Shown: positions 24,802 through 26,704 of the stretch, piece by piece | Position numbering within the stretch: the first letter of the stretch is position 1 | Layout of the letters: each line of letters begins with the position of its first letter | Assembly: GCA_963725415.1 (NCBI GenBank) | Contig: CAVRZY010000288.1 | Coordinates: 1 to 26,704 of the forward strand | DNA length: 26,704 nt | Direction of reading: 5' to 3' | Origin: CAVRZY01 sp963725415 | GTDB taxonomy: Bacteria > Acidobacteriota > Terriglobia > Bryobacterales > Bryobacteraceae | Notes under the pieces: model-generated | Seen by the model: the letters and a program-made list of their open reading frames with translations, nothing else | Databases searched by the model: none | What the model was told of the DNA's origin: nothing | Translations under genes and position numbers: made by a program

Positions 24802-25422
24802 TCAGTCTTTGCTGAGGAGCTTGGCGCCCAGCGCGCCTCCGGCTGCGGCGAAGAGAGTGAAGGTCACGAACAGCACCACCAGAGAAAAGAACAGATTCAC
24901 GGCCAGACCCACAGGGCTTTGCATGAAGGCGATCACCTGGTCCAGACTCTCCTGGGGGAAGGGGAACTGGCTGAGTTGACTGCGATCGACGAGCGTCCCG
25001 CTAGTGGCGGCGTAGATGAAGCTGAGGGTGAAGAAGACGGTAAAGATGGCGAAGCTGAAGACCCCGGTGATCCAGCCGATGCGGGCGCCGCTGCGCACCG
25101 ACAGAGACTGGCCGGTGCGGCGCTTGTAAAGGTGGACGCACCAGAAGCCCGCCGCCAGGAGCCAGATGGGGCAACCGAGGATCAGATAGGGGAGCAGGTT
25201 CAGCAGGACGGCGATCAGGGCCGCCAGGAAGCCGGCGCGAACGGCGTCGCGGTTGCGGAAGTTGATGGCGGGGGCAGCCTGAGCGGGGCGCGGCTCGCGC
25301 TCGGGGCGGGTGGTCTCCCAGGAAGGTTCGGCAGCCGGTTCTTCGCGCTGCGGCTTGCCGCACTTGTGACAAAAGCGGGCATCCGGAGGGAGTTCCGCGC
25401 CACAGGTACAGAAATCAGGCAC
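24802..25422 (-). CDS. Zinc-ribbon membrane protein
   Basis: Starting from GTG 25422 the product is 206 residues. The N-terminus PDFCTCGAELPPDARFCHKC is a short zinc ribbon (C-x-C and C-x2-C). A proline- and glutamate-rich linker follows to about residue 55. Then come four membrane segments: AGFLAALIAVLLNLLPYLIL, GCPIWLLAAGFWCVHL, GWITGVFSFAIFTVFFTLSF and GLAVNLFFSLVVLFVTFTLF. The GTG lies 4 bases after the stop of the DUF2085 gene, so the two are an operon. An upstream in-frame ATG at 25458 would overlap the DUF2085 coding end and add arginine-rich residues, so it is less likely. Zinc-ribbon membrane proteins of this kind are common in Acidobacteriota and have no assigned function. Confidence 0.78.
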   Translation of the reverse strand: MPDFCTCGAELPPDARFCHKCGKPQREEPAAEPSWETTRPEREPRPAQAAPAINFRNRDAVRAGFLAALIAVLLNLLPYLILGCPIWLLAAGFWCVHLYKRRTGQSLSVRSGARIGWITGVFSFAIFTVFFTLSFIYAATSGTLVDRSQLSQFPFPQESLDQVIAFMQSPVGLAVNLFFSLVVLFVTFTLFAAAGGALGAKLLSKD

Positions 25423-25426
25423 ACGA

Positions 25427-25807
25427 TCAGTTTCTCGCAGCCTCCGGCGCCGAAGCAAGCGCCATCAATCGCGACAGGCCGAACCAGCAGAAGGCGGCCG
25501 CAAGAAAAAAGCGCGCCGGAAGGCTTCCCAGTCCGGAGAGGAACTCGAGCGCATTGGCGGCGGCCAGAATCCAGAGCCAGGGCAGGGGGAGCCGCACGGG
25601 CCACAGCGCAGCGGCCAGCGCGCCGGCATAGATCCCCAGGCAGCGCGCGCAGACCGCCAGCGGCAGCCCGTAGAAGTGAAAGCAGCGGTCCGGGCTCTGG
25701 TGGCAGACCGCAGCGAAGGCGAGGTAGAGCGCCGGAAAAAGAGGCGCCACGCAGACCGCCAGCAGGAGCAGGGCCGTCATGGCGAGCACAGCCAGTCGAG
25801 GGTTCAT
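25427..25807 (-). CDS. DUF2085 family membrane protein
   Basis: This protein of about 126 residues shows the DUF2085 signature VCHQSPDRCFHFYGLPLAVC, followed by ARCLGIYAGALAAALWP. Conserved cysteines and the histidine cluster between the first two membrane spans (AVLAMTALLLLAVCVAPLFP and the stretch after ARCLGIY). A third and fourth span follow (WLWILAAANALEFL, ARFFLAAAFCWFGLSRL). The cysteine/histidine set suggests metal or redox chemistry at the membrane, which is inference because the family has no assigned role. The start is uncertain: ATG 25807, ATG 25831 and ATG 25867 are in frame, none with a clear ribosome site. The last would overlap the divergent RDD gene, so I used 25807. It is the first gene of a two-gene operon. 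Confidence 0.8.
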   Translation of the reverse strand: MNPRLAVLAMTALLLLAVCVAPLFPALYLAFAAVCHQSPDRCFHFYGLPLAVCARCLGIYAGALAAALWPVRLPLPWLWILAAANALEFLSGLGSLPARFFLAAAFCWFGLSRLMALASAPEAARN

Positions 25808-25865
25808 GCGGGTGTGCAATCTATGATACATTAAGGCGAATTTTGATCTCCGAAAGGACGCTTTC

Positions 25866-26450
25866 ATGTTTTGTACCAGATGCGGTCACACGAATGAAGA
25901 ACAGGCCAGGTTCTGCGAGGCCTGTGGGATATCCCTGGTCGGCGCACCCCAGAATCTGGCCGGCCCTCCGCCCGTCCGCCCGGTGGCGGGGGTCCGATAC
26001 GCGGGCTTCTGGAGAAGGTTTCTGGCGATCTACATTGACGGCGTGGTGATCGGCGGCGCCTTCTACATCCTCATAATGCCGTTCTCCCTGTTAGCCTATC
26101 TGGCTATGTCGCCTTCGAGAGCGAGTTACGGGCCAGCGGAAGGAATGGAAGCCGTCATGGGGGTGATAGTAGTTCTGGCTGTCATTTTTGGGATCGTGGC
26201 GCCTTGGATTTATGAAGCGGCAATGATCAGCTCCTCCAAACAGGCCACCTTGGGCAAAAGGGCCGTGGGTATCGTGGTCTCGGATATGCAAGGGAGGCGG
26301 ATCTCCTTCGGCAGGGCCACGGGACGATATTTCGGCAAGATGGTATCGTCGCTGACGCTGGGGGTAGGCTACATCATGGCCGCGTTTACGGAAAGGAAGC
26401 AGGCCCTGCACGACATGATGGCCGACTGCATCCTGACGGTCAAAGACTAA
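25866..26450 (+). CDS. Zinc-ribbon RDD-family membrane protein
   Basis: The 194-residue product starts with a classic zinc ribbon (MFCTRCGHTNEEQARFCEAC, two C-x2-C pairs), then a proline-rich linker. The RDD domain begins at YAGFWRRFLAIYIDGVVIGG (arginine and aspartates that name the family) and continues with VIFGIVAPWIYEAAMISSSK, ATLGKRAVGIVVSD and ITLGVGYIMAAFTERKQALH-type sequence ending in DMMADCILTV. Three membrane segments are apparent. RDD proteins have been linked to ion transport in a few bacteria; this one is not assigned. AAAGGA lies 7 bases before ATG 25866. It is divergent from the DUF2085/zinc-ribbon pair and shares the zinc-ribbon design with the second member of that pair. 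The next gene starts 15 bases after its stop. Confidence 0.85.
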   Translation: MFCTRCGHTNEEQARFCEACGISLVGAPQNLAGPPPVRPVAGVRYAGFWRRFLAIYIDGVVIGGAFYILIMPFSLLAYLAMSPSRASYGPAEGMEAVMGVIVVLAVIFGIVAPWIYEAAMISSSKQATLGKRAVGIVVSDMQGRRISFGRATGRYFGKMVSSLTLGVGYIMAAFTERKQALHDMMADCILTVKD

Positions 26451-26465
26451 GGCGCCGCCGCTGCT

Positions 26466-26704
26466 ATGCCCGTGACGCTGCTGGTGCTCGCCGATCCCAC
26501 CGATCCGCATCTGGGTGCGCTGGAGAGGCTTCCGGAAGAAACCCGAATCGCGACGGGCGATTCCCGGGAGGCCTTCCAAGGGGCGGCAGCGCAGGCCGAG
26601 GTAATTCTTTCCTGGTTCGCGCCGCGGGCGCTGCTGGAGGAAGCCTGGGAGATGGCGCCGCGCGTGCGCTGGGTGCATTCAGTTCCGTGGGGGTGGACAC
26701 GGTG
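26466..26704 (+). CDS. D-isomer-specific 2-hydroxyacid dehydrogenase, N-terminal part, runs off the window
   Basis: From ATG 26466 the frame gives TLLVLADPTDPHLGALERLP, then AQAEVILSWFAPRALLEEAW and APRVRWVHSV. This is the N-terminal catalytic domain of 2-hydroxyacid dehydrogenases, in which the last phrase normally continues as S-x-G-V-D. Here the next bases read TCC GTG GGG GTG GAC ACG GTG (SVGVDTV) only in another frame, so a single base appears to be missing near 26680. The NAD-binding domain and catalytic Arg-Glu-His lie beyond the window. It would reduce or oxidise 2-keto/2-hydroxy acids; the substrate cannot be told. No strong ribosome site is seen; it follows the RDD gene by 15 bases and is probably cotranscribed. 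Confidence 0.7.
   Translation, partial: MPVTLLVLADPTDPHLGALERLPEETRIATGDSREAFQGAAAQAEVILSWFAPRALLEEAWEMAPRVRWVHSVPWGWTR

Overview
The window looks like metagenome-derived DNA of mixed origin. From about 3.95 kb to the right end, gene content and style fit Acidobacteriota of the Solibacter/Bryobacter type. The main markers are a giant secreted M36 metalloprotease ending in the repeat-rich tail typical of Solibacter, a GHL10-type glycosidase remnant, a YVTN propeller protein, a MEMO1-AMMECR1 fusion and GC-rich coding DNA. The first 2.8 kb is different. It is visibly AT-richer, has long gene-poor spacers with a dispersed repeat, and encodes a receiver protein and a DedA protein that resemble those of uncultured archaea (Bathyarchaeia-like; recalled resemblance, no search was run). 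Between them, about 2.82-3.95 kb is a GC-rich bacterial piece carrying a methyltransferase and the first part of rlmB. It is riddled with frameshifts and may be Chloroflexota-like. Two abrupt joins, near 2812-2816 and 3945-3954, cut genes in mid-frame, so a chimeric assembly or clone is the simplest reading.

Layout, left to right: 1-2812 (minus strand) holds a partial response-regulator receiver, a frameshifted DedA gene and a 5'-truncated ABC-2 permease, separated by repeat-bearing spacers. Then come a sigma70-like promoter, a multiply frameshifted SAM methyltransferase and an rlmB fragment (plus strand). From 3954: an M1-type metallopeptidase with one frameshift (plus), then on the minus strand a YVTN propeller gene overlapping by ATGA a GHL10 gene that has lost its middle. 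Divergent from these are two glycosyltransferase genes (plus): a small GT2 and an NfrB-like membrane GT2 with a C-terminal MshEN (c-di-GMP-binding type) domain. On the minus strand follow a MEMO1-AMMECR1 fusion (one frameshift) and an unknown 156-residue protein whose leader contains a possible attenuator/pseudoknot RNA.

The right half has the 1518-residue M36 protease (plus), then a tight three-gene minus-strand operon: DUF3142 protein, a large exported helical-repeat protein and an exported GH42-like glycosidase, joined by an ATGA overlap and a 3-nt gap. Next are an EamA transporter (plus), a minus-strand pair (DUF2085 protein, then a zinc-ribbon membrane protein), a divergent zinc-ribbon RDD protein, and the start of a D-2-hydroxyacid dehydrogenase that runs off the end.

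Common themes are export, peptide and polysaccharide breakdown, and exopolysaccharide synthesis. Single-base frameshifts recur in otherwise conserved genes, often at or near short homopolymers, and probably reflect consensus errors; the GHL10 remnant is a true deletion. The best candidates for something undescribed are the DUF3142/helical-repeat/GH42-like operon and the structured leader at 12885-12959. No tRNA, rRNA, CRISPR array or insertion sequence was seen.
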